Part shown: positions 5,826 to 13,826 of the stretch, in pieces
How the letters are laid out: every line of letters starts with the position of its first letter
Position numbering within the stretch: the first letter of the stretch is position 1
Origin: Actinobacteria bacterium UBA4426
Lineage (GTDB): Bacteria; Actinomycetota; Actinomycetes; S36-B12
DNA length: 14,805 bases
Reading direction: 5' to 3'
Assembly (NCBI GenBank): GCA_002390705.1
Contig: DGQA01000053.1
Location: 1-14,805 of the forward strand
The notes under the pieces: model-generated
Database searches by the model: none
What the model saw: only the letters and a program-made list of their open reading frames with translations
What the model was told of the DNA's origin: nothing
Program-made: the position numbers and the translations under genes

Positions 5826-7472
5826 ATGAGTCTGAAAGAAGCAGTAGACAAACTCGGAATTGAATTCTGGAATTGGCGAATGAAGCAGCAGCCACGTTCC
5901 CATGACGATATTCCGCGTCTGGAAAGGGTTGAGAATTGGTTGCCCGCTTGGTCTGAATCGGACATCGCAACGTATCGAGTTGCACTTAAGGAATTTCAAG
6001 CTCGGTACGAGTCGATTGAATTCACAAATTTCGGCGACACTGCTTTTGACAAAGAAACTTATGTCGATTATCGACTGATCGGCTCTGCGATTTCACGCGT
6101 CTACTGGGAGCTAGATCATTTGAAGAGTTGGCAAGAGCAGCCTCGCTTCTATATTGATCAAACGATCGGAGTGGTATTTGATCTGCTTCTGGCGCCGGAG
6201 GTTACTGACAAGCGGATCTCTGAGGTGGCGTTAGTCTTAGCAAACTCCCCACAAATTCTTCAAGATGGACTAGCGAATTTATCGGGCAATTCCGTTAGGG
6301 AGTATGCAATTGTCGCTATTGAATTGCTCAGAAATATCGATGCCGAAGTAAACAGGATGGTTGAGGAACTTGCGCCCTTCGCTGAACCTTCAACAGCTAA
6401 TTCGCTTAAAATTGCCGGCGATACGGCGATAGCAGCTTTTGTGAATTTTAGGGAGTGGCTAGAAAGCAACCAAAAAGACATGAAGCAAATTCAGCCGGTG
6501 GGCAGGAATAAATATCAATGGTTCTTCGATCATGTGGCGCTTGTCCCTTATCAGCCAGAGGAACTCATAGCTATTGGCAACCTCGAGTGGGAGCGAGCCG
6601 TCACTCTCGAACACATAACGGCCAATAAGTATCGAGATGTCGAGAATGTGAGTATTCCGAGTAGTGTTACAAAGCAGGTTGAAAATGAACGCAACGCAGA
6701 ATTGCAGGTTCGTTCATTTTATGACGAAGAAAGTATTCTGAGTCAACCCAATTCACTCAAGCATTATCTAAATGGCGCACTACCAGCTTATCTTGAACCA
6801 ATTCAGTGGCTGGGCGTAACAGATGACCTAACTGGTCCGTCCAGAGTCGAAGAAAATGGAATCTCGTACGTCCCTGAACCGCATAATGAGCTCCCATACT
6901 TTTATGCCGCAAATGCTCGAGACACTCGGGCAGGGATCGTCCACGAGGGTGCTCATTATCAACAGCTCGCCCTGTCGTGGAGAAACGAGCGTCCTCTTCG
7001 TCGTTTCTATTACGACTCGGGTGTCAACGAAGGCATTGCTTTCTATAACGAAGAATTGATGTTGGCGGCCGGATTGTTCGAAGATGTACCGCATTCGAAG
7101 ATTGTCATGTACAACTTCATGAAACTACGAGCAATGCGAGTGATCGTTGATGTGCAGTTAGCTACTGGGTCTATTGATATCGAAACGGCAACTTCGTACC
7201 TCGAGAACAAGGTACCGATGGACAGGGCTACCGCCTATGAAGAGGCGGTCTCGTTTGCATCATCGCCGGGTCAAGCCCTCACGTACCAGATCGGTAAGAC
7301 TCAGATAATTAAACTTTTTTCAGACAGTATTGAGAAACATGGTCGAAAATTCTCCATGAGACACTTTCATGACTACCTTTGGTACAACGGCAATGTTCCC
7401 CTTTCGCTCCTGAGATTTGAGTACCTTGATGACCGTAGTGAACTAGATGCCATTGATATTCGAAAGAGCTAG
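5826..7472 (+). CDS. DUF885 family zinc metallopeptidase
   Basis: The 548-residue protein matches the DUF885 pattern in its C-terminal half: a zinc motif, a glutamate-bearing helix (GVNEGIAFYNEELMLAAGLF, 399-418), a segment RAMRVIVDVQLATG, then SSPGQALTYQIGK (479-491) and FSMRHFHDYLWYNGNVPLSLL near the end. The likely zinc ligands are His373, His377 and Glu402, with Glu374 as catalytic base. The motif is compact, HEGAH, whereas most DUF885 proteins as I know them carry a longer HExxPGH form. No signal peptide or membrane segment is seen, so it should be a cytoplasmic peptidase acting on imported peptides. The ATG at 5826 has only a weak ribosome site (GGAAATAG just before). It begins a plus-strand run with an NTF2-like protein, an M24 peptidase and a peptide transporter, which fits a role in peptide breakdown. 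Substrate specificity is unknown. Confidence 0.85.
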   Translation: MSLKEAVDKLGIEFWNWRMKQQPRSHDDIPRLERVENWLPAWSESDIATYRVALKEFQARYESIEFTNFGDTAFDKETYVDYRLIGSAISRVYWELDHLKSWQEQPRFYIDQTIGVVFDLLLAPEVTDKRISEVALVLANSPQILQDGLANLSGNSVREYAIVAIELLRNIDAEVNRMVEELAPFAEPSTANSLKIAGDTAIAAFVNFREWLESNQKDMKQIQPVGRNKYQWFFDHVALVPYQPEELIAIGNLEWERAVTLEHITANKYRDVENVSIPSSVTKQVENERNAELQVRSFYDEESILSQPNSLKHYLNGALPAYLEPIQWLGVTDDLTGPSRVEENGISYVPEPHNELPYFYAANARDTRAGIVHEGAHYQQLALSWRNERPLRRFYYDSGVNEGIAFYNEELMLAAGLFEDVPHSKIVMYNFMKLRAMRVIVDVQLATGSIDIETATSYLENKVPMDRATAYEEAVSFASSPGQALTYQIGKTQIIKLFSDSIEKHGRKFSMRHFHDYLWYNGNVPLSLLRFEYLDDRSELDAIDIRKS

Positions 7473-7503
7473 AAACCATTTCAATTTATTCAACGCTCAA
7501 TAC

Positions 7504-7509
7504 AGGAGG
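7504..7509 (+). promoter_or_regulatory. Consensus ribosome binding site
   Basis: A perfect AGGAGG stands five bases before the ATG at 7515. It is the strongest Shine-Dalgarno site in the plus-strand locus, and suggests that the small protein is made in larger amounts than the peptidase before it. Confidence 0.8.
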
Positions 7510-7514
7510 TATTT

Positions 7515-7913
7515 ATGAAAGAAGTTCAGGATTACATCTGGAATAGCGTCCTTGCAATGTACGAAGGATTTATTGAAAAGGACCGACCAAAAATTGACCA
7601 GTTCATCAATGAGGACTGCACTGTGTGGGATTCCTCTGAGCGTGACATGGCATTTGGACTCGCCGGCTTAAATGAGGTCCGTGCGCGTAGGCCCAAAGTT
7701 GAGTCGGAACCACAGGTTGAAAAGATTGACGCCTACGATCCGGTCATTGACGTGTTCGGCGATACCGCAATCGCTCGACATTACGTGCGAGTAACATTTT
7801 TTGACAAAAAGTTACCATCACGGGAAATTCGCAATACCGGTATTTGGAGACAGTTCCCACAAGGCTGGCAACTCGTACATAATCATGAAGATGAACTTCC
7901 TCTTGCCGAGTAG
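7515..7913 (+). CDS. NTF2/SnoaL-like (DUF4440-type) small protein
   Basis: The 132-residue protein has the order of elements of the NTF2-like cone fold: N-terminal helices (MKEVQDYIWNSVLAMYEGFI), a FINEDCTVWDSSERDMAFGLAGL segment typical of SnoaL/DUF4440 proteins, then strands ending in NTGIWRQFPQGWQLVHNHED (107-126), where the family usually reads 'W-x-x-x-G-W-x-i-v-H-x-H'. Members are small enzymes or ligand-binding proteins that act as dimers, and function cannot be assigned from the fold. No signal peptide is seen, so it is probably cytoplasmic. It sits 42 bases after the DUF885 peptidase and 40 bases before the M24 peptidase, so it is very likely co-transcribed; it may bind or process a product of peptide breakdown, which is inference only. 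Confidence 0.8.
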   Translation: MKEVQDYIWNSVLAMYEGFIEKDRPKIDQFINEDCTVWDSSERDMAFGLAGLNEVRARRPKVESEPQVEKIDAYDPVIDVFGDTAIARHYVRVTFFDKKLPSREIRNTGIWRQFPQGWQLVHNHEDELPLAE

Positions 7914-7953
7914 TTGATGCTACTCACCAGTCGATTCAACCAAGGAGTATCAC

Positions 7954-9087
7954 ATGTTTGATTACAGCGAACGACGAAATAAGCTTTACGCGCTGATGGA
8001 GCAACAAGGAGTGGACCTAGTTTTTCTGCCGAAGCACTCCGCAGACCTAGACTATTTGACTGGCTCTGAGCGAAGAGTCACAACTTTTGGAAATGTCGCT
8101 TACACACATCACTGGGTTGCAGGTGCGTTCATCCACCCCAAACATCAGCCAAAATTTGTGCTTCCGCGTATGATTGTTGAGTTTGACTCTCCAGCTGGTG
8201 TTGATCAAGACACAACGGTGGTATCGGAGCAGGATGACGCCTATGCACGATTCAGGAAGGTGACAGAAAGTTTCGGGCACGTGAAGAAAATTGCGGTCAG
8301 TGCTCGCACTTGGAGTGAAACTACCCTTCACATCATGAGGGCATTTCCGGACGCGGTTGTTGTCAATGCAGAAGACTTAGTGAACCCTTTACGGCGAATT
8401 AAGTCTGTAGAGGAATTAGAACTGATGACACAGGCATGTCACTTGGTCGACAACGTCCTCGAGAGAGTCCAGTCCAAAGTAATTTTAGGTGTAACCGAAT
8501 TGGACCTAAAGTCCGAAGTTAACTTCCAGATGAATGAAACAGGTTCCAAAACAGAGTCATTCGATACGGCAGTGTGGTCGATGGGAACGGGCAATGAACG
8601 TGATGCATCGGATCGTCTGACGAGTAATCCGTTGATGCGTGACATGGGCGTTTCCTTCGACTTTGGTTCGGTGATTAATGGCTACTGCTCTGATTTCGGT
8701 CGCACGATTTATGTGGGTGACCCGAGCAAGGAATATGAATTTGTTTACGATCTAGTGATGGAAGCACAGGCTGCCGGGTTGGCGGCAGTGAGACCTGGAG
8801 CCCTAGCATCTGACGTTCACAATGCAACAAGAAAAGTTATCGTGGATGGTGGGTACGGGAAATGGTTCCGGCATAGAACCGGCCATGGAATTGGCTTAGA
8901 TGTGCACGAGTTTCCCTTCATATCTGAAGAAGATGACACGCCTCTGGAAGTGGGAATGACCTTCACAATTGAACCGTCCGTTTTTTGGCCTGGAAGAGTT
9001 GGGGTAAGAGTCGAGGACATTATTGTTGTTGAACCAGACGGTGGAAGAAAAATCAATCAATTTCCTACTACTCTTGTTGCCAATTAA
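7954..9087 (+). CDS. M24 family metallopeptidase (Xaa-Pro dipeptidase/creatinase-like)
   Basis: The 377-residue protein has an N-terminal creatinase-like domain (about 1-150) and a C-terminal pita-bread domain. All five dinuclear-metal ligands can be placed: Asp236 and Asp247 in FDFGSVINGYCSDFGRT, His311 in RTGHGIGLDVHE, Glu340 in TFTIEPSVF, and Glu354 in VRVEDIIVV. It should therefore be an active hydrolase. Prolidases and aminopeptidases P of this family cut Xaa-Pro bonds; creatinase-like members cut other amides, and the sequence does not settle which applies. AAGGAG (7942-7947) lies six bases before the ATG, confirming the start. It follows the NTF2-like gene by 40 bases. Beside a peptide importer, it is best read as the enzyme that finishes the breakdown of imported, perhaps proline-containing, peptides. 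Confidence 0.9.
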   Translation: MFDYSERRNKLYALMEQQGVDLVFLPKHSADLDYLTGSERRVTTFGNVAYTHHWVAGAFIHPKHQPKFVLPRMIVEFDSPAGVDQDTTVVSEQDDAYARFRKVTESFGHVKKIAVSARTWSETTLHIMRAFPDAVVVNAEDLVNPLRRIKSVEELELMTQACHLVDNVLERVQSKVILGVTELDLKSEVNFQMNETGSKTESFDTAVWSMGTGNERDASDRLTSNPLMRDMGVSFDFGSVINGYCSDFGRTIYVGDPSKEYEFVYDLVMEAQAAGLAAVRPGALASDVHNATRKVIVDGGYGKWFRHRTGHGIGLDVHEFPFISEEDDTPLEVGMTFTIEPSVFWPGRVGVRVEDIIVVEPDGGRKINQFPTTLVAN

Positions 9088-9104
9088 AACAAAATTCGGA
9101 TGGC

Positions 9105-9137
9105 AAGAATCATTAGTTGGTAAGTTCGCATGACGAA
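9105..9137 (+). promoter_or_regulatory. Two shared intergenic motifs before the binding-protein gene
   Basis: AAGAATCATTA (9105-9115) and CGCATGACGAA (9127-9137) also occur in the gap before the DUF885 gene. The second copy here sits in a small inverted repeat, GTTCG-catga-CGAAC (9124-9138), as a regulator site might. A T-rich stretch follows at 9147-9152, so a weak terminator after the M24 gene is an alternative reading. The sites lie upstream of the promoter at 9179-9207. Confidence 0.45.
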
Positions 9138-9178
9138 CGACATCTTATTTTTGGGTGTGAGCCAAAACCAAAACCTCC

Positions 9179-9207
9179 TTGACAGTCTATGAGTGCAGTG
9201 AAAGAAT
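9179..9207 (+). promoter_or_regulatory. Sigma-70-type promoter for the transporter genes
   Basis: TTGACA (9179-9184) is a perfect -35 box. A 17-base spacer leads to AAGAAT (9202-9207), which matches the -10 consensus at four of six positions. Transcription would begin near 9214, giving a leader of about 50 bases ending in AAAGGAG (9251-9257), six bases before the ATG at 9264. This gives the transporter its own expression in addition to read-through from the peptidase genes. Confidence 0.55.
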
Positions 9208-9263
9208 CGAATATCACGTAATGGGTCCCTAAAATAAGTTACAAGAAAGTAAAGGAGTAGGTA

Positions 9264-10859
9264 ATGAAACATAAGCTAAGAGCTGCAGCAGTTGCTGCCG
9301 CATCAAGTGCGCTAATTGTGAGTGGTCTAGCGGGAACACCTGCGACGGCGGCGGGCAATTCGCTCGTGGTTGAGTCTGTATTTCAGTTGACATCGACCGA
9401 CCCCGCAAGGTCTTTCGAACAAACAGGAAACATGATTAACCACGCCCTATATGAAACGCTCGTCACCTATGAAGGTGGAGACGCTTCGAAGCCCGTCCCC
9501 GCTATTGCTTCCAGATGGACGTACAACTCAAACGCGACAAGCTTTACCTTTACCATCGATCCGAAAGCAAAGTTCTCTGACGGAACAAAAGTGACTTCCA
9601 AAGACGTTGTTTTCTCATTAAACCGCCTGAAGAACATCAAGGGCAATCCTTCGTCTCTCATGGACGGAATCACGGTGCGGGCAATCGGATCGAACAAAGT
9701 GAGATTGACGACAGACAAGCCCACTCCACAACTTCTCGCGATTGTCACGTCCCCAGCCTTGGGCATTATGAATAGTAAAGTCGTTAAGGCTTGTGGCGGT
9801 TCCGACGCTGCAAACGCAAACGTTGCAGACAAGGCACTTGACTGTTTGAAGAAAAAATCGGCCGGCAGCGGGCGGTACGTATTGAAGTCTTTCAATCTCA
9901 CCACCGAGGTAGTTCTTGATAAGAATAAGAAATATTGGGGCGGGGTAAACAAAGACGGCTACGATAAAATTGTTGTCCGAAATGTGCCTGTGAACGTGCA
10001 GCGCTTGAATGTCATTAAGGGCACATCCGGAATCGCAGCAGATCTTTCGCCTGACCAAGCAGAAGGTGTTGGATCAAAGGTCAATGTCATCGAAGGCAAA
10101 GCGTCAAATGTCTTTTTCTTCTATCTGAGTGCGAATCCAAATTTTTCAGCAGCTACTAAGTTTACGTCCAATCCGAAGTGCGTTGAGGCCGCTCGATATG
10201 GGATCAACTACAACAAGATTGTTCGATACGCTGGTTTGGGAGCAATCCAAGCGCCTGGAATTATCCCCAGCTTCTTCTCGGGTGCACTCAAGCAGAAGGA
10301 TGCCATCAAGACAGACTCGGCAAGAGCCAAAAAAGCGTTTGATGCATGCGGAATCGGCGATACTCCAGTGTCGATAGGTTACTGGGGTGATGGTGGCGCT
10401 GTGAACGGACTCAACTTTGGTTCACTTGCCGCACTTGTTGAAGAGGATCTTCGTCAGGTCGGGTTCAAGATTGAGTTGGATGGTGCTCCGATCGCTGTAT
10501 CGTTACCACTTTACCGCGACAATAAGGAAGAGACTGGACTTTGGCTTTGGGGTCCAGACTGGCCAGATTCAACTAACTACACGGAGAGCTTTAGTCCAGG
10601 TACGAAGGTTGGAAAGCGGATGGGCTGGCTCCTCGGAGCAGATGATTACATTACTGGCCTACAAGAAAAGGCTGCAGTGACGGTGAATCCGCAGAAACGC
10701 GCCAAGCTCTTCACACAATGGCAAAAAGAGATGAACAAGCGCAGTCCGCTTATTCCTCTCGTGCAGCCGGCTGCAATTTTGGTTGCGAACAAATCGGTCG
10801 AAGGTGTAAGGGATCACCCGATTTGGAAAATCAACCTGCCAGAAATAACGAAAAAATAA
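9264..10859 (+). CDS. Peptide/oligopeptide ABC transporter substrate-binding protein (SBP family 5)
   Basis: The 531-residue protein is a family 5 extracellular solute-binding protein that delivers di- or oligopeptides, and sometimes other solutes, to the permeases encoded next. It has a Sec signal peptide: MKHKLR, a hydrophobic core to about residue 24, then TPATAAG with likely cleavage after Ala28 or Ala30. No lipobox cysteine is present, so it should be released or wall-held rather than lipid-anchored. The mature part opens in the usual way (STDPARSFEQTGNMINHALYETLV), followed by the FTFTIDPKAKFSDGTKVTSKDVVFSLNRL segment (about 94-122) and a C-terminal NKRSPLIPLVQPAAILV. A pair of cysteines in the ACGGSDAANANVADKALDC stretch could form a disulfide. 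AAAGGAG precedes the ATG. It has its own promoter and is followed 36 bases later by the first permease gene. Confidence 0.92.
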   Translation: MKHKLRAAAVAAASSALIVSGLAGTPATAAGNSLVVESVFQLTSTDPARSFEQTGNMINHALYETLVTYEGGDASKPVPAIASRWTYNSNATSFTFTIDPKAKFSDGTKVTSKDVVFSLNRLKNIKGNPSSLMDGITVRAIGSNKVRLTTDKPTPQLLAIVTSPALGIMNSKVVKACGGSDAANANVADKALDCLKKKSAGSGRYVLKSFNLTTEVVLDKNKKYWGGVNKDGYDKIVVRNVPVNVQRLNVIKGTSGIAADLSPDQAEGVGSKVNVIEGKASNVFFFYLSANPNFSAATKFTSNPKCVEAARYGINYNKIVRYAGLGAIQAPGIIPSFFSGALKQKDAIKTDSARAKKAFDACGIGDTPVSIGYWGDGGAVNGLNFGSLAALVEEDLRQVGFKIELDGAPIAVSLPLYRDNKEETGLWLWGPDWPDSTNYTESFSPGTKVGKRMGWLLGADDYITGLQEKAAVTVNPQKRAKLFTQWQKEMNKRSPLIPLVQPAAILVANKSVEGVRDHPIWKINLPEITKK

Positions 10860-10895
10860 CTCAATAACATCCTGTAAAAGTAGATAAAGGAACAA

Positions 10896-11969
10896 ATGGA
10901 GCCAGTGCCAGTTCGAACATTTTCATTGCGTAAAATGTTCACTGGCACTGGTTTCTTTCCTTTTATCGTGCGCCGTCTGCTTACGGCTGTACTACTCATC
11001 TTGGGGATTACATTTATAGCTTTTTCTGTTACCCAGTTGGTGCCAGGTGACCCGGTTGCGGCAAACCTCGGTCAAAGCGCCTATAGCGATCCGGAAATTG
11101 TCGCCGCGTTTGAAAAAGAATTTGGCTTGGACCAACCCGTTCCCATCCAGTACATCACTTATTTAGGAAAACTTGTGCAGGGTGATTTGGGAGTTTCACT
11201 TTCGAGCAAGCGCCCGGTCGCGGAGGACCTCAGAGAGTATTTTCCTGCTACCCTTGAAATAGCGATGTTCGCTGTTTTCGTGGCTCTCGTTCTTGGCATC
11301 CTGCTCGGGACGATTTCTGCTATGACTCGAGATCGGTTGCCGGATCAAATAATTCGCGTGTTTAGTTTGACCGGTGTGTCGATGCCTGTCTTTTGGACGG
11401 CAATTACCGCTTTCTACATTTTCTTTTTCGTCCTGGGTTGGGCGCCCGGAACTGGAAGATTGGAGCCTGGTGCAGAGCCTCCGCCTACGGTCACGGGTCT
11501 ATTCACAATTGACGCACTTTTAAATGGAGATCTGTCCACATCGAAAGAGGCCCTTTCATATTTGCTCTTGCCAGCACTTGTTCTTGCGGTATATGCACTA
11601 GGAGTAATCACGCGATTCACTCGGGCTTCGGTGCTGGAAATCTTGGGAAATGATTATGTGCGGACTGCTCGATCAAAAGGCTTGTCAGAATTTACTGTAA
11701 TTCGACGGCATGTGTTGCGTCCCGCGCTTCTCTCAATTATTACCATCGCGGGTGTAGCTTTTGCCAGTTTGCTTGCTGGTTCGGTGCTGGTCGAGAATGT
11801 GTTTTCTTGGCCGGGCCTTGGGCAGTATGCGTATCGATCAGCGGTTGGGTTGGATTTACCCGGAATTATGGGAGTCAGTATGGTTGTGGCTACGGTTTTC
11901 ATTCTAATGAATCTTCTTGTTGATGTTCTTTACAGAGTCATTGATCCCCAGATGCGAGATGCCGGATGA
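10896..11969 (+). CDS. dppB: ABC transporter permease, DppB/OppB type
   Basis: This 357-residue integral membrane protein forms half of the peptide channel. IVRRLLTAVLLILGITFIAFSVTQLVPGDP (24-53) is the first membrane helix and the LxPGDP motif typical of DppB/OppB. GLDQPVPIQYITYLGKLVQGDLGVS (77-101) is the usual extracellular segment. The coupling (EAA) loop reads NDYVRTARSKGLSEFTVIRRHVLRPAL (252-278), and VLVENVFSWPGLGQYAYRSAVGLDLP near the end is also characteristic. The ATG at 10896 is chosen because AAAGGA (10886-10891) lies four bases before it. That start gives about 23 residues before the usual N-terminus, and these are encoded by a long hairpin (10902-10951). An internal ATG at 10935 lies inside the hairpin. 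The stop overlaps the next gene by four bases. The substrate label dipeptide is by family only. Confidence 0.93.
   Translation: MEPVPVRTFSLRKMFTGTGFFPFIVRRLLTAVLLILGITFIAFSVTQLVPGDPVAANLGQSAYSDPEIVAAFEKEFGLDQPVPIQYITYLGKLVQGDLGVSLSSKRPVAEDLREYFPATLEIAMFAVFVALVLGILLGTISAMTRDRLPDQIIRVFSLTGVSMPVFWTAITAFYIFFFVLGWAPGTGRLEPGAEPPPTVTGLFTIDALLNGDLSTSKEALSYLLLPALVLAVYALGVITRFTRASVLEILGNDYVRTARSKGLSEFTVIRRHVLRPALLSIITIAGVAFASLLAGSVLVENVFSWPGLGQYAYRSAVGLDLPGIMGVSMVVATVFILMNLLVDVLYRVIDPQMRDAG
10902..10951 (+). repeat. Long hairpin at the start of the permease gene
   Basis: CCAGTGCCAGT (10902-10912) pairs with ACTGGCACTGG (10941-10951), and GAACATTTT (10915-10923) pairs with AAAATGTTC (10932-10940). The whole is a 20-pair stem with a two-base bulge (10913-10914) and an eight-base loop (10924-10931). 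It begins six bases after the first base of the permease start codon and 42 bases after the binding-protein stop. No T-run follows, so it is not a full intrinsic terminator. Stems like this between binding-protein and permease genes are known to protect upstream mRNA from 3' decay and lower downstream expression; here it also covers codons 3-19. Confidence 0.75.
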
Positions 11970-12847
11970 GTAACGCGAGGTTAGCGAAAAAAATGACTCC
12001 GAGGAAGGAGAGGGGCCAAAATTCAAATTCCATTTGGCGTCAGCCTTTGGCAATCTTCGGGATTGCGATAGCAGCAATGTGGTTCATCCTCGCAGTATTT
12101 GCACCCTGGATTGCGCCCTACGACCCCTATTCTCAAGAGTTTGATAAATTTCTTCCACCGTCCGCTTCCCATTGGATGGGCACTGATGAATTGAGTCGCG
12201 ACGTACTAAGCCGAGTAATTTATGGCGCGCGAATCTCGTTGCCCGCGTCGATTCTGCTCGTGGTGCTTTCTACTTCCATTGGCGCTGTAATTGGAGCAGC
12301 GTCAGGATATTTTGGTGGCAAAATTGATTCAGTAATCATGCGGATCACGGACATGTTCTTTGCGTTTCCTGGCATTATTTTGGCCATGGCCGTTGCAGCG
12401 GCCCTTGGCCCAGATATCCGAAATGCGGTCATTGCTGTGACAATAGTGGCCTGGCCGATCTACGCCAGGTTGGTTCGAGGCCTGATTATGAATGCAAAAC
12501 AAAATGACTATGTGACCGCATCATCGCTAATGGGATCGTCCTCTTTGCGAACTCTTTTTGTGGATCTCCGGCCGAATATATCGGGACCAGTATTCGTATT
12601 GGCCGCACTCGAAGTTGGCACGGCACTCTTACTTCTTTCGGGACTATCGTTTCTTGGCTTGGGTGCGCAACCACCATCTGCAGAGTGGGGAGCCATGGTC
12701 TCCATGGGCGCAGTGAACTTCGATCGATGGTGGGTGGGCTTGTTCCCTGGTTTAGCGATTCTTACCGCGGTTCTTGCCTTCAACTTTATAGGAGATACAT
12801 TGCGCGATGCTCTAGATCCAAGAACAGCAAAGGCGCTGCGCGACTAA
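11966..12847 (+). CDS. dppC: ABC transporter permease, DppC/OppC type
   Basis: The 293-residue protein is the second channel subunit. It has a polar N-terminus, a first membrane helix (about 28-48, LAIFGIAIAAMWFILAVFAP), and the characteristic HWMGTDELSRDVLSRVIYGARIS (69-91), which follows the first helix in DppC/OppC proteins. The coupling loop is at about 176-204 (QNDYVTASSLMGSSSLRTLFVDLRPN). A late LSGLSFLGLGAQPPSAEWGAM (225-244) and a C-terminal NFIGDTLRDALDPR (273-286) complete the family pattern. Its ATG overlaps the dppB-type stop in an ATGA (11966-11969), so the two permeases are translationally coupled, which fits equal amounts of each subunit. The stop shares one base with the next start (TAATG). 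Confidence 0.95.
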   Translation: MSNARLAKKMTPRKERGQNSNSIWRQPLAIFGIAIAAMWFILAVFAPWIAPYDPYSQEFDKFLPPSASHWMGTDELSRDVLSRVIYGARISLPASILLVVLSTSIGAVIGAASGYFGGKIDSVIMRITDMFFAFPGIILAMAVAAALGPDIRNAVIAVTIVAWPIYARLVRGLIMNAKQNDYVTASSLMGSSSLRTLFVDLRPNISGPVFVLAALEVGTALLLLSGLSFLGLGAQPPSAEWGAMVSMGAVNFDRWWVGLFPGLAILTAVLAFNFIGDTLRDALDPRTAKALRD

Positions 12848-13824
12848 TGACACTACTGAGAGTAGCCGACCTTACCGTCACACTAGCTACGTCCGCGGGT
12901 GATGCCGAGGCCGTGCGTAATCTTTCCTTTGAGATCGATCATGGGGAAATTCTCGGCATAGCTGGGGAGAGCGGAAGTGGGAAAACCATGACCGCGCTAA
13001 GTATAATTGGGCTTCTACCCTATAAAGGGAAGGCTACCGGATCCATCTATTTCGATGGACGTGAAATTCTCACCAGTTCTAAAAAGGAATACCGGGACAT
13101 TCGCGGCAAAGACATAGCGATGATTTTCCAGGACCCGATGACCTCCTTGCATCCGATGCTCACTATTGAAACTCAGTTGACCGAGCATCTGAGGCATCAT
13201 CGAAAGGTAAGTAAAGGTAGTGCTCGTCAGAGTGCCTTAGAACTTCTAGACACGGTTAAAATCCCGGATCCTGCCTCGGCACTCAAGGCACATGCAGGCC
13301 AATTCTCGGGAGGAATGCGACAACGTATTGCCATCGCGATGGCCCTGGCATGTGACCCAAAATTGTTGATCGCCGATGAACCGACAACCGCTCTCGATGT
13401 CACCGTGCAGGCGGGAATCCTGAAACTACTCCGCCAATTGCGGAGCGAGCGGGATTTATCAATCATGATAATCACGCATGACCTGGGCGTACTATCATCG
13501 TTAACAGATCGGATCATGATCATGTATGCCGGATCTGAGGCGGAGTCGGGCACGGCCCCAGATTTGCTACTGCACCCGCGCCACCCTTATACGCAAGGTC
13601 TAATTTCGGCGCTTCCAGGGGTAGCAAGGCAAGGAAAAGTATTGACAACGATCGGTGGGTCCCCACCAGAGCTTGGAAATTTCCCAACCGGTTGTGCATT
13701 CCATGAGCGATGTTCATATGCGCAGACAAGCTGCAGTCTTGAGGTACCGTCAGTTCTTCAAGTTTCTGACAACCATCGTATGTTTTGCCCCATAAACCCA
13801 CTCGCGGAGAAGTCGGTCAAGTAA
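12847..13824 (+). CDS. dppD: ABC transporter ATP-binding protein, DppD/OppD type
   Basis: The 325-residue ATPase powers peptide import together with the DppF-type subunit. Motifs are intact: Walker A GESGSGKT (40-47), Q-loop Gln95 in IFQDPMTSL, signature FSGGMRQR (153-160), Walker B LLIADE (173-178) and switch His211 in IITHD. The C-terminal oligopeptide-transporter domain carries four cysteines (283, 289, 296, 314) in the arrangement CAFHERC-x6-C, then a later C. Such a cysteine set is usual in this subfamily, and an iron-sulfur cluster has been reported for it in some members. The start is the ATG at 12847, overlapping the previous stop by one base. A longer version of the frame from 12685 would only overlap the permease gene and adds no family sequence. 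It ends two bases before the next start. Confidence 0.95.
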   Translation: MTLLRVADLTVTLATSAGDAEAVRNLSFEIDHGEILGIAGESGSGKTMTALSIIGLLPYKGKATGSIYFDGREILTSSKKEYRDIRGKDIAMIFQDPMTSLHPMLTIETQLTEHLRHHRKVSKGSARQSALELLDTVKIPDPASALKAHAGQFSGGMRQRIAIAMALACDPKLLIADEPTTALDVTVQAGILKLLRQLRSERDLSIMIITHDLGVLSSLTDRIMIMYAGSEAESGTAPDLLLHPRHPYTQGLISALPGVARQGKVLTTIGGSPPELGNFPTGCAFHERCSYAQTSCSLEVPSVLQVSDNHRMFCPINPLAEKSVK

Positions 13825-13826
13825 AT

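Noticed and set aside
10902..10951. Intrinsic terminator between binding protein and permease
   Set aside because: The stem is long but no T-run follows it, and it lies inside the permease coding region.
12685..12846. 54-codon upstream extension of the DppD-type gene
   Set aside because: It lies wholly inside the DppC-type gene in another frame; the ATG at 12847 overlaps the stop in the usual TAATG fashion and begins the family sequence.
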